A stretch of 64,000 bases of DNA from Streptomyces sp. 846.5 (GTDB lineage: Bacteria; Actinomycetota; Actinomycetes; Streptomycetales; Streptomycetaceae), in assembly GCF_004365705.1 (NCBI RefSeq), contig NZ_SOBN01000001.1, positions 1,478,555 through 1,542,554 on the forward strand, in the 5' to 3' direction. The notes beneath the pieces were generated by a model that was given only the letters and a program-made list of their open reading frames with translations, made no database searches and had not been told where the DNA came from. Position 1 is the stretch's first letter. Each line of letters begins with the position of its first letter. The position numbers were made by a program, and so were the translations under genes. Positions 25,666 through 36,251 of the stretch are shown in pieces.

Positions 25666-26859
25666 ATGACTCCAACGGCGGACTCCGAGAGCTGTTCCGA
25701 GAGCTGTTCCGACGGCTACGAGGTCGCGGTCGTCGGCGCCGGACTGGTCGGCGCGGCCACCGCCTGGGAGCTCGCCCGGCGCGGCGTCTCCACGCTCCTG
25801 GTCGAGGCGTTCCGCCCCGGACACCGACAGGGCAGCTCGCACGGCAGCGCCCGGATCTTCCGGCGCAGCTACGCCGACCCGCTGTACGTCGAGCTCACCG
25901 GGCAGGCGGCGGCCTGCTGGGACGAGCTGGAGTCCGACGCGGGGACGCGGCTGCGCCACCACGTCGGCATGCTGGACTTCGGCGCCCGCCGCGACCCGGC
26001 CCGGCTTGCCGAGCAACTGGCTGCCGCGGGCGTGCCGCACGAGCTGCTGTCCGCCCGGGAGGCCGCCGAGCGCTGGCCGCAGCTGCGCTACGACGGCGGC
26101 CCGGTCCTGCACCACCCCGACGCCGGCCGACTGGACGCGGACGCGACCGTGGCCGCCTGCGTGGAGCGCGCGATCGCCTACGGGGCGGAGCTGCGCAGCG
26201 GCACCAGGGTGAGCCACCTGGAGCGGCTGCCGTCCGGACAGGTCCGGCTGCACGGCCCCGGCCTCGACAACGCCGCGGTGCATGCCGAGCGGGTGGTCGT
26301 CGCGGCGGGGGCGTGGCTCCCGGGGTTCGGACTGCCGTTCCGGCTACCGCCGTTGACGGTCACGCAGCACGAGGTCTTCCACTTCCGACGGCGGGACGGA
26401 GGGGGCTCCGGCCCGGAATGGCCGGCCTTCATCCACGCCGCGGGGCCGTTGGAGGCGTACGGCGTGCCGTCGGGCGCGGACGGCGGAGGCAACGGGGATG
26501 GGGGTGTCTTCACGGTCGGACTGATCGGCCGTGGCCGGACCACCACCGCCGGGATGCGCAGCGGCGTCGTGGAGCCGCTGGTCCGCCACGCGGTGAGCGA
26601 GTACGTCCGGCACCGCCTCCCCGAGCTGGACCCGGTGCCGGTCGCGGAGTCGTCCTGCCTGATCACGTCCACCCCCACCAGGGACTTCGTGCTGGACCGC
26701 GCAGGCTCACTGGTGATCGTCTCGGCCTGCTCGGGCCACGGCGCCAAGTTCGCCCCGCTGCTGGGCCGCATGGCGGCCGACCTCGCGCTGGGCAAGACCG
26801 AGGCCCACCCGCGTTTCGCCCTGTCCGGATCGCGAGTGGCCGCTCAGTACCAGGCGTAA
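25666..26859 (+). CDS. FAD-dependent amine oxidase (monomeric sarcosine oxidase / N-methyltryptophan oxidase type)
   Basis: A 397-residue flavoenzyme. The dinucleotide-binding motif is VAVVGAGLVGAATAWELARRG (about residues 18-38, one turn), followed by GSSHGSARIFRRSY, the family sequence next to flavin. SCLITSTPTRDFVLDR (about 330-345) holds the Cys that carries covalent FAD in this family. SACSGHGAKFAPLLG is the C-terminal flavin-contact motif. GGAGG 8 bp before the ATG at 25666 fixes the start; the longer frame is unlikely. It oxidises an N-methyl or secondary amine to imine with production of hydrogen peroxide. It is divergent from the importer operon. Confidence 0.88.
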   Translation: MTPTADSESCSESCSDGYEVAVVGAGLVGAATAWELARRGVSTLLVEAFRPGHRQGSSHGSARIFRRSYADPLYVELTGQAAACWDELESDAGTRLRHHVGMLDFGARRDPARLAEQLAAAGVPHELLSAREAAERWPQLRYDGGPVLHHPDAGRLDADATVAACVERAIAYGAELRSGTRVSHLERLPSGQVRLHGPGLDNAAVHAERVVVAAGAWLPGFGLPFRLPPLTVTQHEVFHFRRRDGGGSGPEWPAFIHAAGPLEAYGVPSGADGGGNGDGGVFTVGLIGRGRTTTAGMRSGVVEPLVRHAVSEYVRHRLPELDPVPVAESSCLITSTPTRDFVLDRAGSLVIVSACSGHGAKFAPLLGRMAADLALGKTEAHPRFALSGSRVAAQYQA

Positions 26860-26992
26860 CTGCCGCCGTGGGCCTGGCGGGGTACGTCCTGCGGCCGAGC
26901 CCCCTCCCAGCGGCCGGGTGACCGGTGCGCGTTCGCTCCCGATGACCGTCCGCCGCCTCCGCGGGGCACGCCAGTCGGTCCCGGGCTGAGGT

Positions 26993-27357
26993 GGCTCGGC
27001 TCCGCCTCGCGGCAACCACGACGAGGGGGAGGTCAGCGGGGCGTGCGTTGCCTGGTGGCGCGCCGGTGCCTGGGCTGCAGAAACGATTCGCCGGGCAAGT
27101 TTGCCAGGTTTTGGGGTCACTCGATCTACTTTGGGGTCACTCGTCCAACGATCCTGCCCGCTATGTCCGATATGGCGTCAGATCAGTGACCCAAAAGCAG
27201 GGTGAGTGACCCGAAAACCGTGAGCTCGGCCCCCACGCGCCTCCGGCGGATCGTTTCTGCAGCAGGCGGCAACCCCGCGCCCGCCCGCCGCCCGGCAACG
27301 GTGCCCCGCCAGCCTGCCCCCTCCGCGTAGTTGGCCCGCGAGGCGGAGCCGAGCAAG
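26993..27357. repeat. Large imperfect inverted repeat element (about 360 bp)
   Basis: Two diverged copies of a unit of about 160-180 bp face each other in a gene-free stretch. Outer ends match perfectly over 19 bp (26994-27012 and 27336-27354; GCTCGGCTCCGCCTCGCGG and its complement). A 13-bp block CTGCAGAAACGAT is at 27075-27087 and inverted at 27250-27262. Each unit ends inward with two copies of TTTTGGGTCACTC-like sequence about 20 bp apart: plus at 27109 and 27130, minus at 27185-27197 and 27204-27219. The right copy may extend to about 27490. No transposase is present. It looks like a non-coding repeat family or MITE-like unit; short frames inside it are not credible genes. Confidence 0.8.
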
Positions 27358-27492
27358 AGCAACAAGGCACCGGTGGTCGGTCGGCATCGGTGGGCAACTT
27401 AAGCCCACCAAGGGACCCCGATCCCGGCGGCTGCGGCGCCCCGCCTCCCCCGCCTCGCAAAAAGGCGACCATCGGTAGCCCGATCTGCGGAT

Positions 27493-27508
27493 GAGTGTCG
27501 CAACACTC
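27493..27508. promoter_or_regulatory. Inverted repeat upstream of GH87-like gene
   Basis: GAGTGT and ACACTC flank four bases, about 75 bp before the promoter at 27585. It could be an operator or a hairpin ending transcription from the amine oxidase side. The rest of the 26860-27747 gap holds only the inverted repeat element and the promoter. Confidence 0.35.
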
Positions 27509-27584
27509 TGATCATCCCTCAACTCCCGCCCTCTCCTCCGCCACAGATGTCCGTGATGCGCTTCCCGGAACCCTGTGCGATCCA

Positions 27585-27613
27585 TTGACGGAGCCATGGC
27601 GTCTCTGTAACTT
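27585..27613 (+). promoter_or_regulatory. Vegetative-type promoter of GH87-like gene
   Basis: TTGACG (27585-27590), a 17-bp spacer and TAACTT (27608-27613) fit the main sigma factor consensus. It leaves a leader of about 125 nt before the ATG at 27748. Confidence 0.6.
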
Positions 27614-27747
27614 CCTGCTCATTGGCTGCAAAATACTGTCACTACTACTTCAGGCATCAGGACAGGCTCTGCAAATTCCGATTGGCCGGTCCCGATCCTG
27701 CACCCTCCTCCCCCACCCATGTGCGACTGCACAAGCAGAGGACGAGC

Positions 27748-30700
27748 ATGCGCAGAAGAGGAAGATCCCTGCGGTTCAGGACTGTGGTCCTGACCCTGAT
27801 CGGGTTGCTGGTGTCCATGGTTCCGGTGCTGAACCTGGTGCCGGCATCCGCTGCGGGCAGCAACCTGGCCCTCGGGAAGACCGCCAGTGCCAGCAGTGCC
27901 AACGGCCAGTACGTCGCCGGCAACCTCAATGACGGCAACCAGGACAGCTACTGGGAGAGCTCCGGCTCGTTCCCGCAGTGGGCCCAGATCGACCTGGGTT
28001 CGGCGACCTCCGTGAACCAGGTGGTGCTGAAGCTGCCGAGCAGCTGGGGTGCCAGGAGCGAGACGCTGTCCGTGCAGGGCAGTACGGACGGGTCCGCCTT
28101 CGCCACGGTCGTGGCCTCGACGGGGTACACCTTCGACCCGGCCAGCTCGAATGTGGTGACCATCAACTTCGGTGCCACCAGCACCCGTTACCTGCGGATC
28201 AACATCACCGCCAACACCGGCTGGGCGGCCGCGCAGCTCTCCGAGCTGGAGGTCTACGGCAGCGGTACGGGTGGGACCTCGGCGAACCTGGCGCTCGGGA
28301 AGACCATGAGCTCCAGTGGGGTCAGTCAGACCTACGTCGCGAGCAACGCCAACGACGGCAACCAGGCGACCTACTGGGAGAGCACCAACAACGCCTTCCC
28401 GCAGTGGCTGCAGGTGGACCTCGGCGCTTCCGTGAGCGTCAACCAGGTCGTGCTCAAGGTTCCGGCCGACACCAGTTGGGCGACCAGGACGCAGACGCTG
28501 ACGGTTCAGGGCAGCAGCGACGGGTCGACCTTCTCCACCCTGGTCCCTTCCGCCGGCTACACCTTCAACCCCAGCACCGGGAACACGTCGACGATCAGCT
28601 TCACGGCGACGACCACCCGGTATGTGCGGATCACCATCACCGCCAACACCGGATGGCCGGCCGGGCAGATATCCGAGTTCGAGGTCTACGGGCCGACGAG
28701 TGGGGACACCACGCCGCCGAGCGCTCCGACCAACCTGGCGTACACCCAGCCGCAGACCGGGCAGATCGCGCTGACCTGGGGCGCGTCCACCGACAACGTG
28801 GGAGTCACCGGGTACGACATCTACGCCAACAACAGCCTGCTGACCAGTGTTGGGGGCAGTGTGCTCTCCTACACGGACACCCAGCCGGCCAGCGCGACGG
28901 TGAGCTACTTCGTGCGGGCGCACGACGCCGCCGGGAACCAGTCGGCCAACAGCAACACCGTCACCCGGACCGGGCAGAGCGGGGACACCACGCCGCCGAC
29001 GGCACCGACCAACCTGGCCTACACCCAGCCGCAGAGCGGGCAGATCGCGCTGAGCTGGGGCGCGGCCACGGACAACGTCGGGGTCACCGGGTACGACATC
29101 TACCGCAACGGGGCGCTGGCGACCACGGTCGGCGGCTCCACGCTGACCTACACCGACGCGCAGCCGGACACCGCCACCGTCTCCTACTACGTGAAGGCGC
29201 ACGACGCGGCCGGAAACCAGTCCTCCGCGTCCAACACGGTCACCCGTACCGGCAGCGGCGGCGGGACCGGTAGCAACCTGGCGGTGGGCAAGCCGATCAC
29301 CGGTACCGCCAACACCTTCACCTACGCCCCGGCCAACGCCAACGACAACGACCTGACCACCTACTTCGAGGGCTCGACCTACCCGAGCCAGCTCACCGTG
29401 AGCCTCGGCGCCAACGCCGACGTGTCGTCGGTGGTGGTCAAGCTCAACCCGGCCGCGGCCTGGTCGACCCGTACCCAGACCATCGCGGTCCTCGGGCGGG
29501 AGCAGAGCGCTACCGGCTTTACCACCATCGCCGCGGCGCAGACGTACACCTTTGACCCGAGCACCGGGAACAGCGTCTCCATCCCGGTCAGTGCGCGGGT
29601 CTCGGACGTCGAGCTGAGCATCACCAGCAACAGCGGCGCCCCGGGCGGGCAGGTCGCCGAGTTCCAGGTCATCGGGGTCCCGGCGCCCAACCCCGACCTG
29701 GTGGTCAGCTCCTCCTCCTGGACGCCGACATCCCCGGTGGAGACCGACCCGGTCACCGTGTCCGCCACGGTGGCGAACACCGGTACGGCCGCCTCCGGCG
29801 CGACCAACGTCAACTTCTACCTGGGCAGCACCAAGGTCGGCACCGCCGCCGTCGGCGCGCTGGCGGCCGGCGCCTCCAGCAGCGTCTCGGCGAACATCGG
29901 CACCCAGACCGCCGGCAGCTATGCGCTGACGGCCAAGGTCGACGAGGCCAACAGCGTCATCGAACTCAACGAGGGGAACAACAGCTACACCAACCCGACC
30001 AGCCTGGTCGTGGCCCCGGTGCAGTCCTCGGACCTGGTGGCCTCGTCGGTAAGCTCCAGCCCGGGCACGCCGTCCGCCGGAAACACCGTCACCTTCTCGG
30101 TGACGCTGAAGAACCAGGGCACGGTGGCCACCGCCTCCGGCGCCCATGGCATCACGCTGACCCTGCTGGACAGCAACAACAGCGTGGTCAAGACGCTGAC
30201 CGGCTCCTACAGCGGCAGCCTGGCCCCCGGGGCGACCGGGGCGCCGGTGTCGATGGGCACCTGGACCGCCGTCAACGGCAAGTACACCCTGCACACGGTC
30301 ATCGCCATCGACGCCAACGAAGTGGCGGTGAAGCAGGGCAACAACATCAGCGACACCCCGTTCTTCGTCGGCCGCGGCGCCAACATGCCGTACGACGTGT
30401 ACGAGGCCGAGAACGGCATGATCGGCGGCGGGGCGGCTGTGGTCGGGCCCAACCGGACCATCGGCGATCTGGCCGGTGAGGCGTCCGGCCGTAAGGCGGT
30501 CACGCTCGACACCACCGGCGCCTACGTCCAGTGGAACACCACCAACCCGACGAACACCCTGGTCACCCGGTTCAACATCCCGGACGCGCCCGGCGGTGGC
30601 GGCACCACGGCCACCCTGGACGTCTACGTCAATGGAACGTTCCTGCAGACGATTACGCTCAACTCCAAGTACGAGTGGCTGTACGGGGCCGAGACCGGTC

Positions 30701-32052
30701 CCGGCAACGACCCGAGCGCCGGATCGCCGCGTCACATCTACGACGAGGCGCACATCGTGCTCAACCAGACGGTGCCCGCCGACAGCGTGATCAAGCTGCA
30801 GAAGGACGCCGCCAACACCTCCCAGTACGCGATCGACTACATCAACACCGAGATGGTCGCCCCGGTGGCCAACCCCAACCCGGCCACCTACGTCACCCCG
30901 GCCGGCTTCGGCCAGCAGGACGTGCAGAACGCCCTGACCCAGGTCGCCAACGACACCACCGGCAAGCTGGTGGGCGTCTACCTGCCCGCCGGGCAGTACC
31001 AGACCACCAGCAAGTTCCAGGTCAGCGGCAAGGCGGTCAAGGTCGTCGGCGCCGGTCCCTGGTACACCCAGTTCAACGCCCCGACCACGCAGGACAACAC
31101 GGACGTCGGCTGGTCCGTGCAGTCCAGCGCCAACGGGTCCTCGTTCAGCGGCTTCGGCTGGTTCGGCGACTACACCTCCCGCATCGACGGGCCGGGCAAG
31201 GTCTTCGACCTGACCGACGTCTCCAACCTCACCATCGACAACATCTGGATCGAGCACCAGGTGGTCGCGATCTGGGGCACCCATGTCACCGGCCTGACGG
31301 CCACCAACATGCGGATCCGCGACACCTTCGCCGACGGCATCAACCTCACCAACGGCAGCTCGGGCAACCTGGTCAGTAATGACGAGGCGCGGTCCACCGG
31401 CGACGACAGCTTCGCGCTGTTCGCGGCCCAGGACCACAACTCCTCGGACCTGACCAACAACACCTTCCAGAACCTGACCGCGGTCACCCCCTGGCGCGCG
31501 GCCGGCATCGCCGTCTACGGCGGTGAGAACAACACCATGCAGAACCTGTACGTGGCCGACACGCTCACCTACGCGGGCATCACCATCAGCTCGCTGAACT
31601 TCGGCTACCCGTTCCAGGGCTTCGGCACCCAGCCGACGACCATCCAGAACGTCTCGCTGGTGCGCGACGGCGGGCACTTCTGGAACGGCCAGGTGTTCCC
31701 GGCGATCTGGGTCTTCTCCGCGACCCAGCCGTTCCGGGGGATCAGGGTGAACAGCGTCGACATCACCGACCCGACGTACTCCGGGATCATGTTCCAGACG
31801 GACTACTCGGGCGGCACCGCGCTGAACCCGGTGACCGACACCATCTTCACCGACGTGTCCATCACCGGCGCCCAGCAGAGCGGTGACGCCTACAACGCCA
31901 AGTCCGGCTACGGGATCTGGGCCAACCAGCTGCCCGAGGCGGGACAGGGCCCGGCAGTGGGCACGGCGGTGTTCAACCACCTCACCGAGAGCAACAACTT
32001 CGTCAACATCCAGAACACCACGTCCACGTTCACCATCACCGTGAACCCGTAG
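27748..32052 (+). CDS. Secreted multi-domain GH87-like alpha-1,3-glucanase (mycodextranase type)
   Basis: A 1434-residue exported protein. Modules in order: signal peptide (1-35); two F5/8 type C (discoidin) domains (about 37-171, 178-315); two FN3 domains (about 320-408, 412-505); a third discoidin-like domain (508-645); two CARDB-type Ig modules (649-755, 760-873); a CBM6/35-like domain starting VYEAENGMIGGG (881-1045); and a right-handed beta-helix (1048-1434). In the helix STGDDSFALF (Asp about 1220-1221) and DTFADGIN match the Asp-rich active site of GH87 enzymes, which cut alpha-1,3-glucan or nigeran of fungal walls. The ATG at 27748 is preceded by AGAGGA. No LPxTG anchor is present, so it is free or substrate-bound outside the cell. 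Confidence 0.88.
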   Translation: MRRRGRSLRFRTVVLTLIGLLVSMVPVLNLVPASAAGSNLALGKTASASSANGQYVAGNLNDGNQDSYWESSGSFPQWAQIDLGSATSVNQVVLKLPSSWGARSETLSVQGSTDGSAFATVVASTGYTFDPASSNVVTINFGATSTRYLRINITANTGWAAAQLSELEVYGSGTGGTSANLALGKTMSSSGVSQTYVASNANDGNQATYWESTNNAFPQWLQVDLGASVSVNQVVLKVPADTSWATRTQTLTVQGSSDGSTFSTLVPSAGYTFNPSTGNTSTISFTATTTRYVRITITANTGWPAGQISEFEVYGPTSGDTTPPSAPTNLAYTQPQTGQIALTWGASTDNVGVTGYDIYANNSLLTSVGGSVLSYTDTQPASATVSYFVRAHDAAGNQSANSNTVTRTGQSGDTTPPTAPTNLAYTQPQSGQIALSWGAATDNVGVTGYDIYRNGALATTVGGSTLTYTDAQPDTATVSYYVKAHDAAGNQSSASNTVTRTGSGGGTGSNLAVGKPITGTANTFTYAPANANDNDLTTYFEGSTYPSQLTVSLGANADVSSVVVKLNPAAAWSTRTQTIAVLGREQSATGFTTIAAAQTYTFDPSTGNSVSIPVSARVSDVELSITSNSGAPGGQVAEFQVIGVPAPNPDLVVSSSSWTPTSPVETDPVTVSATVANTGTAASGATNVNFYLGSTKVGTAAVGALAAGASSSVSANIGTQTAGSYALTAKVDEANSVIELNEGNNSYTNPTSLVVAPVQSSDLVASSVSSSPGTPSAGNTVTFSVTLKNQGTVATASGAHGITLTLLDSNNSVVKTLTGSYSGSLAPGATGAPVSMGTWTAVNGKYTLHTVIAIDANEVAVKQGNNISDTPFFVGRGANMPYDVYEAENGMIGGGAAVVGPNRTIGDLAGEASGRKAVTLDTTGAYVQWNTTNPTNTLVTRFNIPDAPGGGGTTATLDVYVNGTFLQTITLNSKYEWLYGAETGPGNDPSAGSPRHIYDEAHIVLNQTVPADSVIKLQKDAANTSQYAIDYINTEMVAPVANPNPATYVTPAGFGQQDVQNALTQVANDTTGKLVGVYLPAGQYQTTSKFQVSGKAVKVVGAGPWYTQFNAPTTQDNTDVGWSVQSSANGSSFSGFGWFGDYTSRIDGPGKVFDLTDVSNLTIDNIWIEHQVVAIWGTHVTGLTATNMRIRDTFADGINLTNGSSGNLVSNDEARSTGDDSFALFAAQDHNSSDLTNNTFQNLTAVTPWRAAGIAVYGGENNTMQNLYVADTLTYAGITISSLNFGYPFQGFGTQPTTIQNVSLVRDGGHFWNGQVFPAIWVFSATQPFRGIRVNSVDITDPTYSGIMFQTDYSGGTALNPVTDTIFTDVSITGAQQSGDAYNAKSGYGIWANQLPEAGQGPAVGTAVFNHLTESNNFVNIQNTTSTFTITVNP

Positions 32053-32071
32053 GCGCAACCGCGCCATGACC

Positions 32072-32109
32072 GGTGCAGGGGTACCTCCGTCCGGGGGTGC
32101 CCCTGCACC
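32072..32109 (+). terminator. Strong hairpin terminator after GH87-like gene
   Basis: GGTGCAGGGG (32072-32081) pairs perfectly with CCCCTGCACC (32100-32109), 20 bp after the stop. There is no long T-run. It separates this gene from the MFS promoter that starts directly behind it. Confidence 0.75.
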
Positions 32110-32110
32110 A

Positions 32111-32139
32111 TTGCTTATACCAACTAAGATTCATAGGAT
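32111..32139 (+). promoter_or_regulatory. Promoter of DHA2 exporter, probably leaderless
   Basis: TTGCTT (32111-32116), 17 bp, TAGGAT (32134-32139). The expected start of transcription, about 7 bp after the -10 element, falls on the ATG at 32146, and there is no Shine-Dalgarno sequence. A leaderless mRNA is likely. Confidence 0.6.
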
Positions 32140-32145
32140 GATCGG

Positions 32146-33903
32146 ATGCGTGTATCCGACATCCTTCCCCTGAGCCCCCGTTACAAGTGGGTAGCGCTGT
32201 CCAACACCACCCTCGGCGTCTTCATGGCCACCCTGGACGCCTCGATCGTGATCATCGCCATGCCGGCCATCTTCCGGGGCATCGGACTGGACCCGCTCGC
32301 CCCCGGCAACATCAGCTACCTGCTCTGGCTGATCATGGGGTACCTGCTGGTCACAGCGGTGCTGGTGGTGGCCCTCGGCCGGCTCGGGGACATCTACGGG
32401 CGGGTCAGGATCTACAACCTCGGCTTCGCCGTGTTCAGCGCCACCTCGCTGGCGCTCTCGCTGGACCCGCTGCACGGCGCAGGGGGCGCGCTATGGCTGA
32501 TCGGCTTCCGCATCCTGCAGGCCGTCGGCGGCGCCATGCTGATGGCCAACTCCGCCGCGATCCTCACCGACGCCTTCCCCACCGAGCAACGCGGCATGGC
32601 CCTGGGCGTCAACCAGATCGCCGGCCTGTCCGGACAGTTCCTCGGCCTGGTCGCCGGCGGGCTGCTGGCCACCGTGGACTGGCGGGCGGTCTTCTGGGTG
32701 AACGTCCCGATCGGCGTCGTCGGCACCGTGTGGTCCTACCGCAGCCTGCGCGAGATCGGCGCCAGGCGCTCGGCCCGGATCGACTGGGCCGGGAACCTGA
32801 CCTTCACCTGCGGCGCGCTGGCCCTGCTCGCCGGGATCACCTACGGCATCCAGCCCTACGGCGGCCACCCGACCGGCTGGACCAATCCGTTGGTGCTCGG
32901 CATGCTGGGCGGCGGGGTGCTGCTGCTGGTGGTGTTCGGGCTTGTGGAGACCCGGGTGGCCGAGCCGATGTTCCATCTGGGGCTGTTCCGGATCCGGGCC
33001 TTCTCGGCCGGGAACGCCGCCTCGCTGCTGACCGCGATCGCCCGCGGCGGGCTGCAGTTCATCGTGATCATCTGGCTGCAGGGGGTATGGCTGCCGCTGC
33101 ACGGCTACGCCTACGAGTCCACCCCGCTGTGGGCCGGGATCGCGCTGATCCCGCTCACCGTCGGCTTCCTGATCTCCGGGCCGATCAGCGGCTACCTCTC
33201 CGACCGCTTCGGCGCGCGCACCTTCGCCAGCAGCGGCCTGCTGCTGATGGCCGGCTCCTTCGTCGGACTGCTGTTCCTGCCGGTCGACTTCTCCTACCCG
33301 GTGTTCGCCGTCATCGTCTTCGCCAACGGAATCGGCCAGGGCATGTTCTCCGCGCCCAACACCTCCGCCATCATGGGCAGCGTGCCGCCCGAGCGGCGCG
33401 GCGCGGCCTCCGGGATGCGGGCCACCTTCCAGAACTCGGGGGTGTCGCTGTCCATCGGCATCTTCTTCTCGCTGATGGTCACCGGGCTGGCCGGATCCCT
33501 GCCGCAGACCCTGAGTTCGGGCCTGCAGGCGCAGGGCGTGCCGGCCTCGGTGGCCGGTCCGGTCGCCTCGCTGCCACCGGTCTCCACCCTCTTCGCGGCC
33601 TTCCTCGGCCAGAACCCGATCGGCCATCTGCTGGCCCCCTCGGGGGTATTGAAGACCCTCCCCCGGCACAACGCCGACACCCTGACGGGCACTCAGTTCT
33701 TCCCCCATCTGATCTCGGGGCCGCTGCACCACGGACTGACGGTCGTCTTCGTCGCGGCCGCGACCATGGCCGTGGTCGCCGCCACGGCGTCGCTGCTGCG
33801 CGGCCGCGACACCCGGCGGGACGGCGGGCGCGACGGACGGCGCGGCGCGGACGGATCCCCGCGACCGGCGCCGATCCGGGATGATGCTGCGCACCAGGCC
33901 TGA
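32146..33903 (+). CDS. MFS transporter, DHA2 (EmrB/QacA) type
   Basis: A 585-residue, 14-helix drug:proton antiporter. Signatures are LGVFMATLDASIVIIAMPAI (helix 1, family motif D1), LGRLGDIYGRVR (motif A) and VGGAMLMANSAAILTDAFP (helix 4-5). A long loop before the last helix (about 440-520) and a cytoplasmic Arg/Gly-rich tail follow. It probably exports a toxic or specialised metabolite. No TetR or MarR regulator gene is adjacent. Control may rest on the promoter itself, which looks leaderless. Confidence 0.9.
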   Translation: MRVSDILPLSPRYKWVALSNTTLGVFMATLDASIVIIAMPAIFRGIGLDPLAPGNISYLLWLIMGYLLVTAVLVVALGRLGDIYGRVRIYNLGFAVFSATSLALSLDPLHGAGGALWLIGFRILQAVGGAMLMANSAAILTDAFPTEQRGMALGVNQIAGLSGQFLGLVAGGLLATVDWRAVFWVNVPIGVVGTVWSYRSLREIGARRSARIDWAGNLTFTCGALALLAGITYGIQPYGGHPTGWTNPLVLGMLGGGVLLLVVFGLVETRVAEPMFHLGLFRIRAFSAGNAASLLTAIARGGLQFIVIIWLQGVWLPLHGYAYESTPLWAGIALIPLTVGFLISGPISGYLSDRFGARTFASSGLLLMAGSFVGLLFLPVDFSYPVFAVIVFANGIGQGMFSAPNTSAIMGSVPPERRGAASGMRATFQNSGVSLSIGIFFSLMVTGLAGSLPQTLSSGLQAQGVPASVAGPVASLPPVSTLFAAFLGQNPIGHLLAPSGVLKTLPRHNADTLTGTQFFPHLISGPLHHGLTVVFVAAATMAVVAATASLLRGRDTRRDGGRDGRRGADGSPRPAPIRDDAAHQA

Positions 33904-33942
33904 CGGCCTGACCGCGCGCATCAGCAGGAAGGGCCCTCAGCG

Positions 33943-34362
33943 ATGTACACCCCCCACGTCCCACCCGACCCGGCGACCGAGCACCATCCCGTCGTACTCG
34001 CCCACGAGGCGAAGCGCGCCTCCGACCTGCAGGTGCGGATCGCCGACGGGATCACCCGATTCGCCGGGTCGATGCTGTTCGTCTACCTCCATGCGGTGAT
34101 CTTCACGGTGTGGATGCTGTGGGTGGAGCGCAGTCCCTGGCCGACGCTGACCCTGGTGGTCTCGCTGGAGGCGATCTTCCTGTCCACCTTTGTGATGATC
34201 GGTCAGAACCGGCAGGCCTCCTTCCAGCAGGCCAAGGCCGACCACGACTTCGTCGAGCAGGAGCTGGAGCTCAAGACCAACACCGAGCTCACCCGCGCCA
34301 TCCACGCCATGACCACCGAGCTGCACCGCCGCCTGGTGGACCAGCAGCCGGACGGCGGGTGA
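33943..34362 (+). CDS. DUF1003 family membrane protein
   Basis: A 139-residue protein with two central membrane helices (about 43-62 and 70-89) and a C-terminal helical tail (NRQASFQQAKADHDFVEQELELK). The IADGITRFAGSM start and ERSPWPTLTLVVSLEAIFLSTFVMI hydrophobic pair are diagnostic of DUF1003. The function is unknown. It lies 39 bp after the DHA2 gene and may be co-transcribed. Its stop codon sits in the loop of the terminator at 34350-34372. Confidence 0.85.
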   Translation: MYTPHVPPDPATEHHPVVLAHEAKRASDLQVRIADGITRFAGSMLFVYLHAVIFTVWMLWVERSPWPTLTLVVSLEAIFLSTFVMIGQNRQASFQQAKADHDFVEQELELKTNTELTRAIHAMTTELHRRLVDQQPDGG

Positions 34363-34372
34363 CCCGCCGTCC
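34350..34372. terminator. Bidirectional terminator containing the DUF1003 stop codon
   Basis: GGACGGCGGG and CCCGCCGTCC form a perfect 10-bp stem whose three-base loop TGA is the stop codon of the DUF1003 gene. The convergent phosphoglucomutase gene ends 19 bp further on, so the stem can serve both genes. Confidence 0.75.
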
Positions 34373-34390
34373 ACAGCGTCGGCCCCGGGA

Positions 34391-36034
<1,644 letters not shown>

Positions 36035-36251
36035 CGCTGCTCCTTCGTCCGTGCTGTCGGTCGTCCATGCTGCGGTCGCGCGTCGTGAACCGCTCCACCA
36101 TGCTCGCTCAGAGCGGGATGTGATGCCCCCGATTCTCCGGATCGACGACGTCAGCGTCCCGACCGGCGCATGCCCCGGGACTGACCTGCACATTTCCCCT
36201 CATCTCGACCCGAGTGCAGCGCGTTGCACAGCGAGGGGAGAAGATACGCGG

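Noticed and set aside
26991..27597. Several short frames in the inverted repeat region
   Set aside because: Their translations mirror each other because the DNA is repeated and inverted; they have no good start signal or family.
27619..32067. A 1482-residue open frame antisense to the GH87-like gene
   Set aside because: It is a by-product of GC-rich codon third positions opposite a real gene. Its translation is Arg/Gly/Val-rich with no domain, while the plus-strand product has recognisable modules and a signal peptide.
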